Shown here piece after piece: positions 52,521 to 62,711 of a DNA stretch of 64,000 bases. Origin of the DNA: an uncultured Collinsella sp. (GTDB taxonomy: Bacteria > Actinomycetota > Coriobacteriia > Coriobacteriales > Coriobacteriaceae); NCBI GenBank assembly GCA_958407465.1, contig CATYIV010000005.1:14417-78416 (forward strand), read 5' to 3'. The notes below the pieces were generated by a model, which was not told the DNA's origin, made no database searches, and saw only the letters and a program-made list of their open reading frames with translations. The translations under genes and the position numbers were made by a program. Each line of letters starts with the position of its first letter. The first letter of the stretch is position 1.

Positions 52521-53645
52521 ATGGACATCAAGACGATTGGCGTTGAGGAATGGCTCAACGTTTGGGAGAAGAGTGCCACGTGGGACATCGCCCAGTCGAC
52601 GATCTCGTCGCTCACCATGGGCGAGCTGCGCGCGCTCGATGAGCAGGACGGCGCCACGTTCTACGAGCGCCTGGATCGCGAGAAGATGAACTACGGCTGG
52701 ATCGAGGGCTCGCCGGAGTTTAAGGCCGAGGTTGCCAAGCTGTATCGTCGGGAGGTCAATCCCGATCACATTCTGCAGACCAATGGCTGCACGGGCGCTA
52801 ACCTCAACGCCATCATGGCTGTGGTCGAGCCCGGCGACCATGTTATCGCCGAGTGGCCCACCTACGCGCCGCTCTACGAGATTCCGCGCACGCTGGGCGC
52901 CGAGGTCGAGTATTGGGAGCTTCGCGAGGAACTCGGCTGGAAGCCCGATATCGAGGAACTCAAGCGCTTGGTGCGCCCCAACACCAGACTCATCTGCATC
53001 AACAACGCATCGAACCCCATCGGTACGGTGCTCGATGCCGATATGCTCGGCCAGATTGCCGAGATCGCCCGTTCGGTGGGCGCCTACGTGCTGTGCGACG
53101 AGGTGTATCTGCCGCTTGAGAACACCGAGGCCTTTATGTCGATGGCTGACGTGTACGAGAATGCCATTGTCACCAACTCGGTGTCCAAGACCTATTCGAC
53201 GCCTGCGGCCCGCGTGGGCTGGGTCGTGGCAGACGAAGAGATATCCAGCCGCATCCGCACCTATCGCGATTACACCATGATCTGCGGCGGCGTGTTCAAC
53301 GATGCCCTGGCGACCTATGTGCTTGAGCACAAGGACAAGATCCTTGAGCGCAATCGCAAGATCGTGTTTGGCAACCGCGATATCGCGCAGGCTTGGATCG
53401 ATACGCAGCACCGCGTTTCCTGGACGGCGCCGCAGGGCATGTCCACCTCGTTTATCCAGCTTGATATTCCCGAGGACGACGAGGAGTTCTGCAAGCGCCT
53501 GCTGTCCGAGAGGGGAGTGCTGCTGGTACCCGGCAGCCGCTTTGAGCTTCCCTGCGGCGCACGCCTGGGCTACTGCGCGAGCGAGGACGTTCTGCGCGAG
53601 GGCCTGAGGCTTTTGGGCGAGGCACTGGCGGAGTTCGATCGCTAG
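52521..53645 (+). CDS. Class I/II aminotransferase inside the arc cluster
   Basis: This 374-residue PLP enzyme has the lysine motif TNSVSKTYSTPAARVGW, the NNASNPIGTVL loop and the Asp in YVLCDEVYLPLE. The ATG at 52521 follows AAGGAG. It sits between two arcA copies in the same direction, with a terminator on either side, so it is probably its own unit. The context suggests a substrate related to arginine, ornithine or their products, but this is inference. Confidence 0.85.
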   Translation: MDIKTIGVEEWLNVWEKSATWDIAQSTISSLTMGELRALDEQDGATFYERLDREKMNYGWIEGSPEFKAEVAKLYRREVNPDHILQTNGCTGANLNAIMAVVEPGDHVIAEWPTYAPLYEIPRTLGAEVEYWELREELGWKPDIEELKRLVRPNTRLICINNASNPIGTVLDADMLGQIAEIARSVGAYVLCDEVYLPLENTEAFMSMADVYENAIVTNSVSKTYSTPAARVGWVVADEEISSRIRTYRDYTMICGGVFNDALATYVLEHKDKILERNRKIVFGNRDIAQAWIDTQHRVSWTAPQGMSTSFIQLDIPEDDEEFCKRLLSERGVLLVPGSRFELPCGARLGYCASEDVLREGLRLLGEALAEFDR

Positions 53646-53696
53646 GATTCCGATGATCTTCGAGGGCCTTATCCAAATTAGCCGAAGATAATCGAA

Positions 53697-53733
53697 AACG
53701 GACCCGTTTCCCTAGTGAAGCGGGTCCGTTTTT
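53697..53733 (+). terminator. Terminator after the arc-cluster aminotransferase
   Basis: AACGGACCCG (53697-53706) pairs with CGGGTCCGTT (53721-53730), followed by TTT. Confidence 0.85.
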
Positions 53734-54069
53734 CTATACCGAGAAGTCAAGTTGTTACAAATGGAGCCGTAAAGCGAGTCGGTATCCGCTGGGCCTTATA
53801 CTGAGTTTCCGGTGAACGGTATCAAGCGTCTGGTAAACGGTAATTTATTTACCAGAAATGAATAGGACAAACTTTTTTCTGAATAAAAATGAAAATGGTT
53901 GAGACACGGTATGAACCGCTAATTCTATTCATAGCTTTATTGGAAATATGCAATATGAGGGTGGTTTAGCAAAGTTTAGTTCCATTTGATTTTAGGATTG
54001 AAAACGCGTTTAAGCACGTAAATACGCTTTATTAAGATGAAGTGTGCCATGCGTGAAGTATATGTGTAT
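53734..54069. other. AT-rich upstream region of arcA copy 2
   Basis: Non-coding and AT-rich. It contains TGAACGGTA (53813-53821) and TAAACGGTA (53834-53842), again 21 bp apart, which are inverted relatives of the CCGTTC sites. The sequence otherwise differs from the region before copy 1. Confidence 0.5.
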
Positions 54070-54136
54070 GCCGTTCACCCCCTATAAAAAACCGTTCGGG
54101 GGCAAGGTGGAAGTATGAGCTGATTTTGGATATAAA
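54070..54136 (+). promoter_or_regulatory. arcA copy 2 promoter with paired activator sites
   Basis: GCCGTTCA (54070) and ACCGTTCGG (54091) are 21 bp apart, and TATAAA (54131-54136) starts 40 bp after the second site, the same geometry as before arcA copy 1. The -35 position reads TGGAAG. The surrounding sequence is only partly conserved, so the sites stand out. Confidence 0.65.
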
Positions 54137-54194
54137 TATGTCGTCAGCAATAACGCCTCACACGGAGGGGCGCTAACGAATCGGCCCTGACAAG

Positions 54195-55459
54195 GGCCCG
54201 AAAGAAAGGTAGGAGGCCATGACGAAAGGTCTGCACGTGCCTTCCGAGATCGGCAAGCTCAGGAAGGTCTGCCTGCACCGTCCCGGCGACGAGCTCCTCA
54301 ACCTGCCGCCCGACGAGCTCGAGCGACTCCTGTTCGACGACGTCCCGTTCCTGGAGGTCGCGCAGCAGGAGCACGACACCTTCGCCCAGATCCTGAGGGA
54401 CCAGGGCGTGGAGGTCCTCTACCTCGAGAACCTCGTCGCCGAGGTGTTCGACCAGGTCCCCGGCGCCCGCGCCGAGTTCACCGACCAGTACATCGCCGAG
54501 GCCGGCATCCGCGGCCAGCACATGCCGCAGATCGTCCGCGAGAAGCTGGACTCCATCGAGGACAACCTCGAGTTCGTCAAGAAGACCATGGCCGGCATGA
54601 CCAAGTCCGAGATCGACATGCCCCTCACGGCGTCCACGACCCTCGACTCCCTGGTCAACTCCGAGTCCGAGTCCGACCTGATCATCGACCCGATGCCCAA
54701 CCTCTACTTCACCCGCGACCCGTTCGCGGTCATCGGCGAGGGCGTCAACCTCAACCGCATGTACTCGGTCACCCGCAACCGCGAGACCCTGTACGGCAAG
54801 TACGTCTTCAAGTACCACCCCGACTACAAGGACGTCTCGCTGTACTTCCGCCGCGACTGCCAGTTCCACACCGAGGGCGGCGACGTGCTGAACATCAACG
54901 AGAAGACCCTCGCCGTCGGCATCTCCCAGCGCACCCAGGCCGCCGCGATCGACGTCATGGCCCAGAACATCTTCTGGAACTCCGACTCCAAGGTCGAGCG
55001 CATCCTGGCCTTCGACATCCCGGTCTCGCGCGCCTTCATGCACCTCGACACGGTCTTCACCCAGATCGACGTCGATAAGTTCACGATCCACCCCGCCATC
55101 ATGGGCACCCTGCGCGTCTACGAGCTGACCGCCGGCAAGAACCCGGGCGACGTGAACATCCGCCTGATCGAGGACACCCTCGAGCACGTCCTGGAGGACG
55201 CCACCGGCGTCGACCAGGTCAAGCTGATCCCCTGCGGCGGCGGCGACCCGATCGCGGCCTCCCGCGAGCAGTGGAACGACGGCTCCAACACCCTGTGCGT
55301 CGAGCCCGGCAAGATCTGCGTCTACGCCCGCAACACCGTCACCAACGACGTGCTGTACAAGGAGGGCCTGGACCTTCTCGTCGTGCCCTCCGCCGAGCTC
55401 TCCCGCGGCCGCGGCGGCCCGCGCTGCATGAGCATGCCCTTCTGGCGCGAGGACCTCTA
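54195..55459 (+). repeat. 1265-bp duplicated segment, copy 2 (arcA)
   Basis: This is the partner of 51106-52370, in the same orientation 3089 bp downstream. The stop codons differ in their last base (TAG in copy 1, TAA here). Confidence 0.85.
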
Positions 55460-55460
55460 A
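54219..55460 (+). CDS. arcA: Arginine deiminase, copy 2
   Basis: This 413-residue arginine deiminase has the same amino acid sequence as copy 1, with the same FTRD, HTEGGD and GGPRCMSMPF motifs. It is followed by arcB 105 bases later, with hairpins but no clear terminator in between, so this copy is the one linked to arcB and the transporter. Absence of any visible silent change between copies points to a very recent duplication or ongoing gene conversion. Confidence 0.96.
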   Translation: MTKGLHVPSEIGKLRKVCLHRPGDELLNLPPDELERLLFDDVPFLEVAQQEHDTFAQILRDQGVEVLYLENLVAEVFDQVPGARAEFTDQYIAEAGIRGQHMPQIVREKLDSIEDNLEFVKKTMAGMTKSEIDMPLTASTTLDSLVNSESESDLIIDPMPNLYFTRDPFAVIGEGVNLNRMYSVTRNRETLYGKYVFKYHPDYKDVSLYFRRDCQFHTEGGDVLNINEKTLAVGISQRTQAAAIDVMAQNIFWNSDSKVERILAFDIPVSRAFMHLDTVFTQIDVDKFTIHPAIMGTLRVYELTAGKNPGDVNIRLIEDTLEHVLEDATGVDQVKLIPCGGGDPIAASREQWNDGSNTLCVEPGKICVYARNTVTNDVLYKEGLDLLVVPSAELSRGRGGPRCMSMPFWREDL

Positions 55461-55473
55461 GTCTTTCCGTTTC

Positions 55474-55522
55474 CGGTGCGGTCCCCCTACAACCGCACCG
55501 GCTTCGCCCGTTAAACGGGCAA
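55474..55522 (+). promoter_or_regulatory. Intercistronic hairpins between arcA copy 2 and arcB
   Basis: CCGGTGCGGT pairs with ACCGCACCGG, and GCCCGTT with AACGGGC just after it. No T-run follows, so these may set message stability or relative output rather than stop transcription. Confidence 0.5.
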
Positions 55523-55565
55523 CACTGATACTTACGTAATTCATTTCTTCGAAAGGAATCGAACC

Positions 55566-56561
55566 ATGGGTGTTAACCTCTCCGGCCGTAGCTTCCTCAA
55601 GCTTCTCGACCTCACCACCGAGGAGATCGAGTACCTGCTCAAGCTCTCCAAGAACTTCAAGGATATGAAGCGCGCTGGCGTTCCGCATCGCTATCTCGAG
55701 GGCAAGAACATCGTTCTGCTCTTCCAGAAGACCTCCACTCGTACCCGCTGCGCCTTCGAGGTCGGCGGCATGGACCTGGGCATGGGCGTGACCTACCTCG
55801 ATCCGGGTTCGTCGCAGATGGGCAAGAAGGAGTCCATCGAGGACACTGCCCGCGTTCTCGGCCGCATGTATGACGGCATCGAGTTCCGTGGCTTTGCCCA
55901 GGACGACGTCGAGGAGCTCGCTGCTAAGTCCGGCGTGCCCGTGTGGAACGGCCTGACCACTGAGTGGCATCCCACCCAGATGCTCGCCGATATCCTGACC
56001 GTCCAGGAGAACTTCAACTACGACATCAAGGGCAAGACCCTCGTCTTCATGGGCGACTGCAAGAACAACGTCGCTCGCTCCCTCATGGTCGTCTGCTCCA
56101 AGCTCGGCATGAACTTCGTGGCCTGCGGCCCCGAGGAGTGCATGCCCGCCGACGACGTCATCGAGGCCTGCAAGCCCATCGCCGAGGCCAACGGTTGCAC
56201 CATCAAGCTGACCACCGACGTCAAGGACGGCGTCACCGGTGCCGACGTTATCTACACCGACGTGTGGGTCTCCATGGGCGAGCCCGACGAGGTCTGGGCC
56301 GAGCGCATCGCTCAGCTCACCCCGTATCGTGTCACCTCCGAGGTCATGGCTATGGCCAACCCGGGTGCCATCTTCCTGCACTGCCTGCCCAGCTTCCACG
56401 ACACCAACACCACCATTGGCGCCGAGAAGTGCGAGCAGTTCGGCATCACCGAGCAGGAGGTCACCGACGAGGTCTTCGAGAGCCCCGCTTCCAAGGTCTT
56501 CGACGAGGCCGAGAACCGCATGCACACCATCAAGGCTGTCATGTACGCCACGCTCAAGTAA
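55566..56561 (+). CDS. arcB: Ornithine carbamoyltransferase (catabolic)
   Basis: This 331-residue enzyme splits citrulline with phosphate into ornithine and carbamoyl phosphate, the second step of the arginine deiminase pathway. It has the carbamoyl-phosphate motif [14 protein letters not shown], and the ornithine-binding HCLPSFHD. Catabolic use is inferred from its place after arcA. Carbamate kinase (arcC), the ATP-yielding third enzyme, is not in this window. RBS GAAAGGAA is present. Confidence 0.95.
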   Translation: MGVNLSGRSFLKLLDLTTEEIEYLLKLSKNFKDMKRAGVPHRYLEGKNIVLLFQKTSTRTRCAFEVGGMDLGMGVTYLDPGSSQMGKKESIEDTARVLGRMYDGIEFRGFAQDDVEELAAKSGVPVWNGLTTEWHPTQMLADILTVQENFNYDIKGKTLVFMGDCKNNVARSLMVVCSKLGMNFVACGPEECMPADDVIEACKPIAEANGCTIKLTTDVKDGVTGADVIYTDVWVSMGEPDEVWAERIAQLTPYRVTSEVMAMANPGAIFLHCLPSFHDTNTTIGAEKCEQFGITEQEVTDEVFESPASKVFDEAENRMHTIKAVMYATLK

Positions 56562-56577
56562 GAGCATCTAGCATCTC

Positions 56578-56613
56578 GCTCGGGGTGTATTGCTGCACAC
56601 CCCGAGCAGTTTT
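56578..56613 (+). terminator. Terminator after arcB
   Basis: GCTCGGGGTGT (56578-56588) pairs with ACACCCCGAGC (56597-56607), followed by AGTTTT. Confidence 0.75.
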
Positions 56614-56708
56614 ATCTGGTAATAATCTCGCATCAAGCGGCAGGCACGGCACGGAAGAGCCGCTTCTGGCGAGATCAGTAAATGATTTATGAAGGGGGGA
56701 TGAGAACT

Positions 56709-58187
56709 ATGACTGAGACCGCTAAGAAAAAGCGCGGTATGCCTTCATCGTTCACCATTCTTCTTGCTCTGCTGGCAATTGTCGCAGTGATTACCGTTAT
56801 CGTCTCCGGCACGTCCGGCGGCGCGGTTACTGCCGCCCGTCTGAGCGATTTCTGCACCGCCCCGATTAAGGGCTTCGCTGACGCTCTGCCCGTCTGCCTC
56901 TTCGTTATGATCCTGGGCGGCTTCCTCGGTATGATGACCGAGACCGGCGCCCTGGACAACGGCATCGCCGTTCTGGTGCAGAAGCTTAAGGGCAACGAGA
57001 TTATGCTCATTCCCGTGCTGATGCTCATCTTCTCCCTCGGTGGTACCACCTATGGTATGTGCGAGGAGACCGTTCCCTTCTACGCCCTGCTCGCCGCTAC
57101 CATGATGGCTGCTGGCTTCGACCCCATGGTCGGTGCCGCTACCGTCCTGCTCGGCGCTGGCTGCGGCTGCCTGGGCTCCACGGTTAACCCGTTCGCCGTC
57201 GGCGCTGCCGTCGACGCTCTGACCGGCGTTGGCATTGAGGTCAACCAGTCCATCATCATCGGCCTCGGTGCCGTCCTGTGGATTGTCACTACCGCTATGT
57301 CCATCTTCTTCGTGATGAACTATGCCAAGAAGGTCAAGGCTGACAAGGGTTCCACCATCCTGTCGATGCAGGAGCTCAAGGACGCCGAAGAGGCTCACGG
57401 CAAGGCTGCTTCCGAGGTCCACAAGGAGGTCAAGCTCACCGGTCGTCAGAAGGGTGTTCTGATCGCCTTCGCCTTCACCTTCGTCGTCATGATCGTCGGC
57501 TTCATTCCGCTGGCCGACCTCAACGAGGGCGTCGCCAACTTCTTCGACGCTGGCGCTGTCTACGACGCCGACGGTAACGCCGTCGTCCAGGGCTGGTCTG
57601 CCCTGATCACCGGCCTGCCCATTGGCCAGTGGTACTTCGACGAGGCTTCCACCTGGTTCTTCCTCATGGCCGTCCTGATCGGTATCATCGGTGGCCTGTC
57701 CGAGAAGCAGATCGTTAACACCTTCATCACCGGCGCTGCCGACATGATGTCCGTTGTTCTCGTCATCGCCCTCGCCCGTGGTATCTCCGTCCTCATGGCT
57801 AACACCGGCCTCGATGTCTTCGTCCTCGACGCTGCCGCCAATGCCCTGGCTGGCCTGTCCGGCGTGATCTTCGCTCCCATGAGCTTCCTGGTCTACTTCG
57901 GCCTGTCCTTCCTGATCCCCTCGACCTCCGGTATGGCCACCGTCTCCATGCCCATCATGGGACCGCTGGCTGTTAGGCTCGGCTTCTCGCCTGAGGTCAT
58001 GGTCATGATCTTCTCCGCCGCCATCGGTGTCGTGAACCTATTCACCCCGACCTCCGGCGCCATCATGGGCGGTCTCGCCCTGGCCAAGATCGAGTGGACG
58101 ACCTGGCTCAAGTTTGCCCTTAAGCTCATCGTCGCGCTCTCCGTCGTCTGCGCCATCATCCTGACCGTCGCCTGCGTGTTGATCTAA
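56709..58187 (+). CDS. YfcC family transporter, probably arginine/ornithine exchange
   Basis: This 492-residue membrane protein with about 12 hydrophobic segments matches the YfcC/DcuC-like family (SDFCTAPIKGFADALPVCLFV, GGTTYGMCEETVPFY, LIPSTSGMATVSMPIMGPLA). Such proteins are often encoded in arginine deiminase clusters, where they likely exchange arginine for ornithine; the substrate is inferred from context. ATG 56709 has GGGGGG about 9 bases upstream; ATGs at 56682 and 56700 are possible but less well placed. Confidence 0.85.
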   Translation: MTETAKKKRGMPSSFTILLALLAIVAVITVIVSGTSGGAVTAARLSDFCTAPIKGFADALPVCLFVMILGGFLGMMTETGALDNGIAVLVQKLKGNEIMLIPVLMLIFSLGGTTYGMCEETVPFYALLAATMMAAGFDPMVGAATVLLGAGCGCLGSTVNPFAVGAAVDALTGVGIEVNQSIIIGLGAVLWIVTTAMSIFFVMNYAKKVKADKGSTILSMQELKDAEEAHGKAASEVHKEVKLTGRQKGVLIAFAFTFVVMIVGFIPLADLNEGVANFFDAGAVYDADGNAVVQGWSALITGLPIGQWYFDEASTWFFLMAVLIGIIGGLSEKQIVNTFITGAADMMSVVLVIALARGISVLMANTGLDVFVLDAAANALAGLSGVIFAPMSFLVYFGLSFLIPSTSGMATVSMPIMGPLAVRLGFSPEVMVMIFSAAIGVVNLFTPTSGAIMGGLALAKIEWTTWLKFALKLIVALSVVCAIILTVACVLI

Positions 58188-58289
58188 GTACCCAACGGGT
58201 ACCCCACGGAAACCTTGACGATCCTGTAGAGGATCACCTGGTCATCGTCTGTCCGGCGGGGTAAACCCACCGGTAGACTCCTACCTTTA

Positions 58290-58320
58290 GCCCCCTCCCG
58301 TTCCGTGCGCGGGAGGGGGC
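58290..58320 (+). terminator. Hairpin after the YfcC gene
   Basis: GCCCCCTCCCG (58290-58300) pairs with CGGGAGGGGGC (58310-58320). The T-run is weak (GCTCTTGTG). Confidence 0.6.
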
Positions 58321-58328
58321 GCTCTTGT

Positions 58329-58496
58329 GTTCCGGCGTTTTACCAAACGCCGGAACCACTCGACGCTGCAAGCCCGCCAGAGCGAGCAAGGTGACGTTCA
58401 ATCGTCGGGCATGGCCAAAAGGCCTATGCCCTCCTCTTTCACGTCACCTTGCTCGCTCTGGCGGGCTTTCGCTGACTTTTGCCCCACCTGCGGCGC
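58329..58496 (-). repeat. Nested palindromic element, family 1, copy C (inverted)
   Basis: Read on the minus strand it has GCGCCGCAGGT (58496-58486), outer plus inner arms 58466-58441 and 58397-58372 (26 bp, perfect), the conserved GTGAAAGAGGA and CGACGATTGAACG, a central hairpin with wholly different sequence from copy A (GGGCATAGGCC-TTTT-GGCCATGCCC), TGCAGCGTCG, and the tail hairpin 58356-58329 with loop GGTA. Copies A and C are 167 and 168 bp and align end to end. Confidence 0.75.
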
Positions 58497-58578
58497 TGCC
58501 ATTGTTGCTGCAGGGGGACAGCTTGCTCGCTCTGGTGCCTGTTCGCTGTCCGTTCTCTGCCCGCAACGTTTCTGCTGT

Positions 58579-58610
58579 TGGTGCAAAGAGGTCAGATTAC
58601 TTTGCGCCAA
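58579..58610. repeat. Diverged, inverted relative of the 32-bp repeat
   Basis: TTGGTGCAAAG and CTTTGCGCCAA form the ends, and GTCAGATTACTTTGC matches the reverse complement of the repeats at 3554 and 4767. Confidence 0.5.
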
Positions 58611-58616
58611 AAGGGG

Positions 58617-58685
58617 AAGTTGCGGTGGAATAGTTCCTGTTTGGCCGTCTTGAGGGGTTAAACGGGAACTATTTCACCGCAACTT
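58617..58685. repeat. 26-bp inverted repeat upstream of the DUF1846 gene
   Basis: Bases 58617-58642 pair with 58660-58685 around a 17-bp loop. The only two departures from perfect pairing are G-T pairs, which are tolerated in RNA. Confidence 0.7.
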
Positions 58686-58792
58686 ATCGATGGCGTGTTT
58701 GGTTGGTGCCAGTTGATTGCTTGGGCGTTGGGGAGGGTCTGCTCCGTTATAATCGCCTAGAACATTAATTGGAAACGGGACGGGAGCCATAC

Positions 58793-60274
58793 ATGCGCCA
58801 GGGTTTCGACAACGCGAAGTATATCGAGCTGCAGGCTGCTCACATTAAGGAGCGCATCTCGCAGTTTGGTGGCAAGCTCTATTTGGAGTTTGGCGGTAAG
58901 CTGTTCGATGACTATCATGCGAGCCGAGTGCTGCCGGGTTTTGAACCGGACAGCAAGTTCCGCATGCTCAAGAGCATCGCCGACGATGTCGAGGTTATCA
59001 TCGCGATCAACGCGAACCACATCGAGAAAAACAAGGCTCGTGGTGACCTCGGTATTACCTATGACGAGGATGTGCTGCGCCTGGTCGACCTGTTCCGCGG
59101 CAACGGCTTTGCCGTCGCGGCTGTGGTCATCACCCAGTATGCCGGCCAGCCCGCTGCCGATGTGTTCCGCAACCGCCTGAACGCGCTCGGTATTCCCGCC
59201 AAGCTGCACTATCCCATCGAGGGGTATCCGCACGATGTCGATCTGATCGTGTCCGACGATGGCTACGGCAAGAACGAGTTTGTCGAGACCACCCGACCGC
59301 TCGTCGTGGTCACTGCCCCCGGTCCGGGCTCGGGCAAGCTTGCCACCTGCCTGTCTCAGCTCTATCACGAGCACAAGCATGGCACGGCCGCCGGCTATGC
59401 CAAGTTCGAGACCTTCCCTGTCTGGAATCTTCCTCTGACGCATCCGGTCAATATTGCCTACGAGGCCGCCACGGCTGACCTCGACGACGCCAATATCATC
59501 GATTCGTTCCACCTTGAGGCCTACAACAAGACCACGGTCAACTACAACCGCGACGTCGAGGCCTTCCCGGTAGTCCGTGCCCTGATGGAAAAGATCCTGG
59601 GCAAGAGCCCCTACCAGAGCCCTACGGACATGGGCGTCAATATGGTCGGCTTTGCCATCACCGATGACGATGCCTGCCGCGACGCTTCCAAGATGGAGAT
59701 CGTCCGCCGCTACTTTACCGCGGTCGAAAATGTGCGCCGTACCGGCGTGGGCGATGAGCAAGTCGACCGTCTCAAGATTATTATGAAGAAAGCCGGCATC
59801 GATAAGAACTACTCACCGGCGCGCTCGGCGGCCCTCACCGGGGAGCAGCTGACGGGTGGTCCCGTGGGTGCCATGGTCATGCCCGATGGCTCCGTGGTGA
59901 CCGGCAAGACTTCCACGCGCCTGGGCGCCGCGAGCTCGCTCATCATGAATGCACTTAAGCATGTCTCGGGCGTCGACCTTGAGCTCGAGGTCATTAGCGA
60001 TGAAGCGATCGAGCCCATCAGCAAGCTCAAGACGCATTTCCTGGGCAGCAAAAACCCGCGCCTCCACACCGACGAGACGCTTATGGCGCTGTCGATCACC
60101 TCGGCCACGAGTGAGACGGCCGCTCGCGTCCTTTCGGGCCTGGAGCAGCTGCGCGGTTGCGATGCCTTCTTTAGCGTGATTATCTCGCCGACGGACGAGA
60201 CGGTACTGCGCAAACTGGGTATCAACGTGTGCTGCGAGCCCAAGTTTGAGCGCCGCGGTTTCTTCCATCGCTAA
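58793..60274 (+). CDS. DUF1846 family protein
   Basis: This 493-residue protein matches the DUF1846 family along its length: GFDNAKYIELQAAHIKERI at the start, DVDLIVSDDGYGKNEFVET, the P-loop-like TAPGPGSGKLATCLSQLYHE, and FETFPVWNLPLTHPVNIAYEAATADL. The family has a structure but no firm function; nucleotide-dependent chemistry is likely. ATG 58793 has GGGAG 8 bases upstream and is preferred to an in-frame TTG at 58769. TATAAT at 58748 is the probable -10 element. Confidence 0.88.
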   Translation: MRQGFDNAKYIELQAAHIKERISQFGGKLYLEFGGKLFDDYHASRVLPGFEPDSKFRMLKSIADDVEVIIAINANHIEKNKARGDLGITYDEDVLRLVDLFRGNGFAVAAVVITQYAGQPAADVFRNRLNALGIPAKLHYPIEGYPHDVDLIVSDDGYGKNEFVETTRPLVVVTAPGPGSGKLATCLSQLYHEHKHGTAAGYAKFETFPVWNLPLTHPVNIAYEAATADLDDANIIDSFHLEAYNKTTVNYNRDVEAFPVVRALMEKILGKSPYQSPTDMGVNMVGFAITDDDACRDASKMEIVRRYFTAVENVRRTGVGDEQVDRLKIIMKKAGIDKNYSPARSAALTGEQLTGGPVGAMVMPDGSVVTGKTSTRLGAASSLIMNALKHVSGVDLELEVISDEAIEPISKLKTHFLGSKNPRLHTDETLMALSITSATSETAARVLSGLEQLRGCDAFFSVIISPTDETVLRKLGINVCCEPKFERRGFFHR

Positions 60275-60308
60275 GTTTGAAGCACCGCGGTAATTGCATT
60301 GCATTTTG

Positions 60309-60341
60309 GCCGTATCGGGTTAGCGCCCGGTACGGCTTTTT
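60309..60341 (+). terminator. Terminator after the DUF1846 gene
   Basis: GCCGTATCGGG (60309-60319) pairs with CCCGGTACGGC (60326-60336), one G-T pair, then TTTTT. Confidence 0.85.
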
Positions 60342-60530
60342 GATCAATAAAGCGCCTATTTCGGCGAAAAATAGCTGTTTACCTGCCTAGAAACAATTTG
60401 AGCGGTATACAATAACCGTAACTGTTTCATCCTTAGCGGGATGCCGCATGATGGATATTACCTGCCATCGTGAGGTGTGTCGGTCGCGCACGGCGCGTTA
60501 GATGCTCGTGCTCGGTTTGAGGAGGCTGCT

Positions 60531-60869
60531 ATGGCGGGCAAGGGTCGTGCGAGTGTCAACGATATGAAGCGTGTCGAGGTGCTGGTGTTGATGGAGATCG
60601 ACCAGCAAACCGAAGACAATGGCGGGCCGTATGGTTTCTCGCGCAAAACGCTTGCCGAGCGCGTGGGGGTTTCGCCGTATCGTGCCCGCGCCGCAATCGA
60701 TCGCTTGGATTCCGAAGGCATGATTGATGTCGTCTCGCGTTATAGCGACGACGGCGGTCAGCTTGCAAATGGCATTTGCCTCACCGAACGTGGCGAGTGG
60801 TATCTTGAGGGCGTCCGTACCGGCATGCTCGTTCAAGAAATGCTTGAGGACGAGGTTGCTGATCGATAG
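60531..60869 (+). CDS. Winged-helix DNA-binding protein
   Basis: This 112-residue protein has a winged helix (about residues 15-85): VEVLVLMEIDQQTE, FSRKTLAERVGVSPYRARAAIDRLDSEGMIDVVSRYSDDG, and a C-terminal helix (LTERGEWYLEGVRTGMLVQEMLE). It resembles MarR/PadR-scale regulators but I cannot name a family. The ATG at 60531 follows GAGGAGG. It stands alone between terminators upstream of pyrG. Confidence 0.75.
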   Translation: MAGKGRASVNDMKRVEVLVLMEIDQQTEDNGGPYGFSRKTLAERVGVSPYRARAAIDRLDSEGMIDVVSRYSDDGGQLANGICLTERGEWYLEGVRTGMLVQEMLEDEVADR

Positions 60870-60893
60870 CAGCATGTAACCCTTGCCACAGCG

Positions 60894-60923
60894 ACGCCGC
60901 CTGGGAAACCGGGCGGCGTTTTG
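60894..60923 (+). terminator. Terminator after the winged-helix gene
   Basis: ACGCCGCCTGG (60894-60904) pairs with CCGGGCGGCGT (60909-60919), followed by TTTT. Confidence 0.88.
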
Positions 60924-61041
60924 TTTCAAGATTGAGAAATGCAATCGCACGCGAGAAAAATTGCGAACGGTCCGCGGCGCGAGTATTACAATGAAGACCC
61001 GTAAGATGTGGATAAACAACTTCTACGGGAAGCGCAGGTAA

Positions 61042-62709
<1,668 letters not shown>

Positions 62710-62711
62710 GG

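Noticed and set aside
54144..56567. 807-codon open frame antisense to arcA and arcB, and a similar one at 50935-52098
   Set aside because: It is a by-product of strong C/G third-position bias on the other strand. The composition (very high Val, Asp, His, Leu, Gly) is unlike a protein, and it covers two certain genes.
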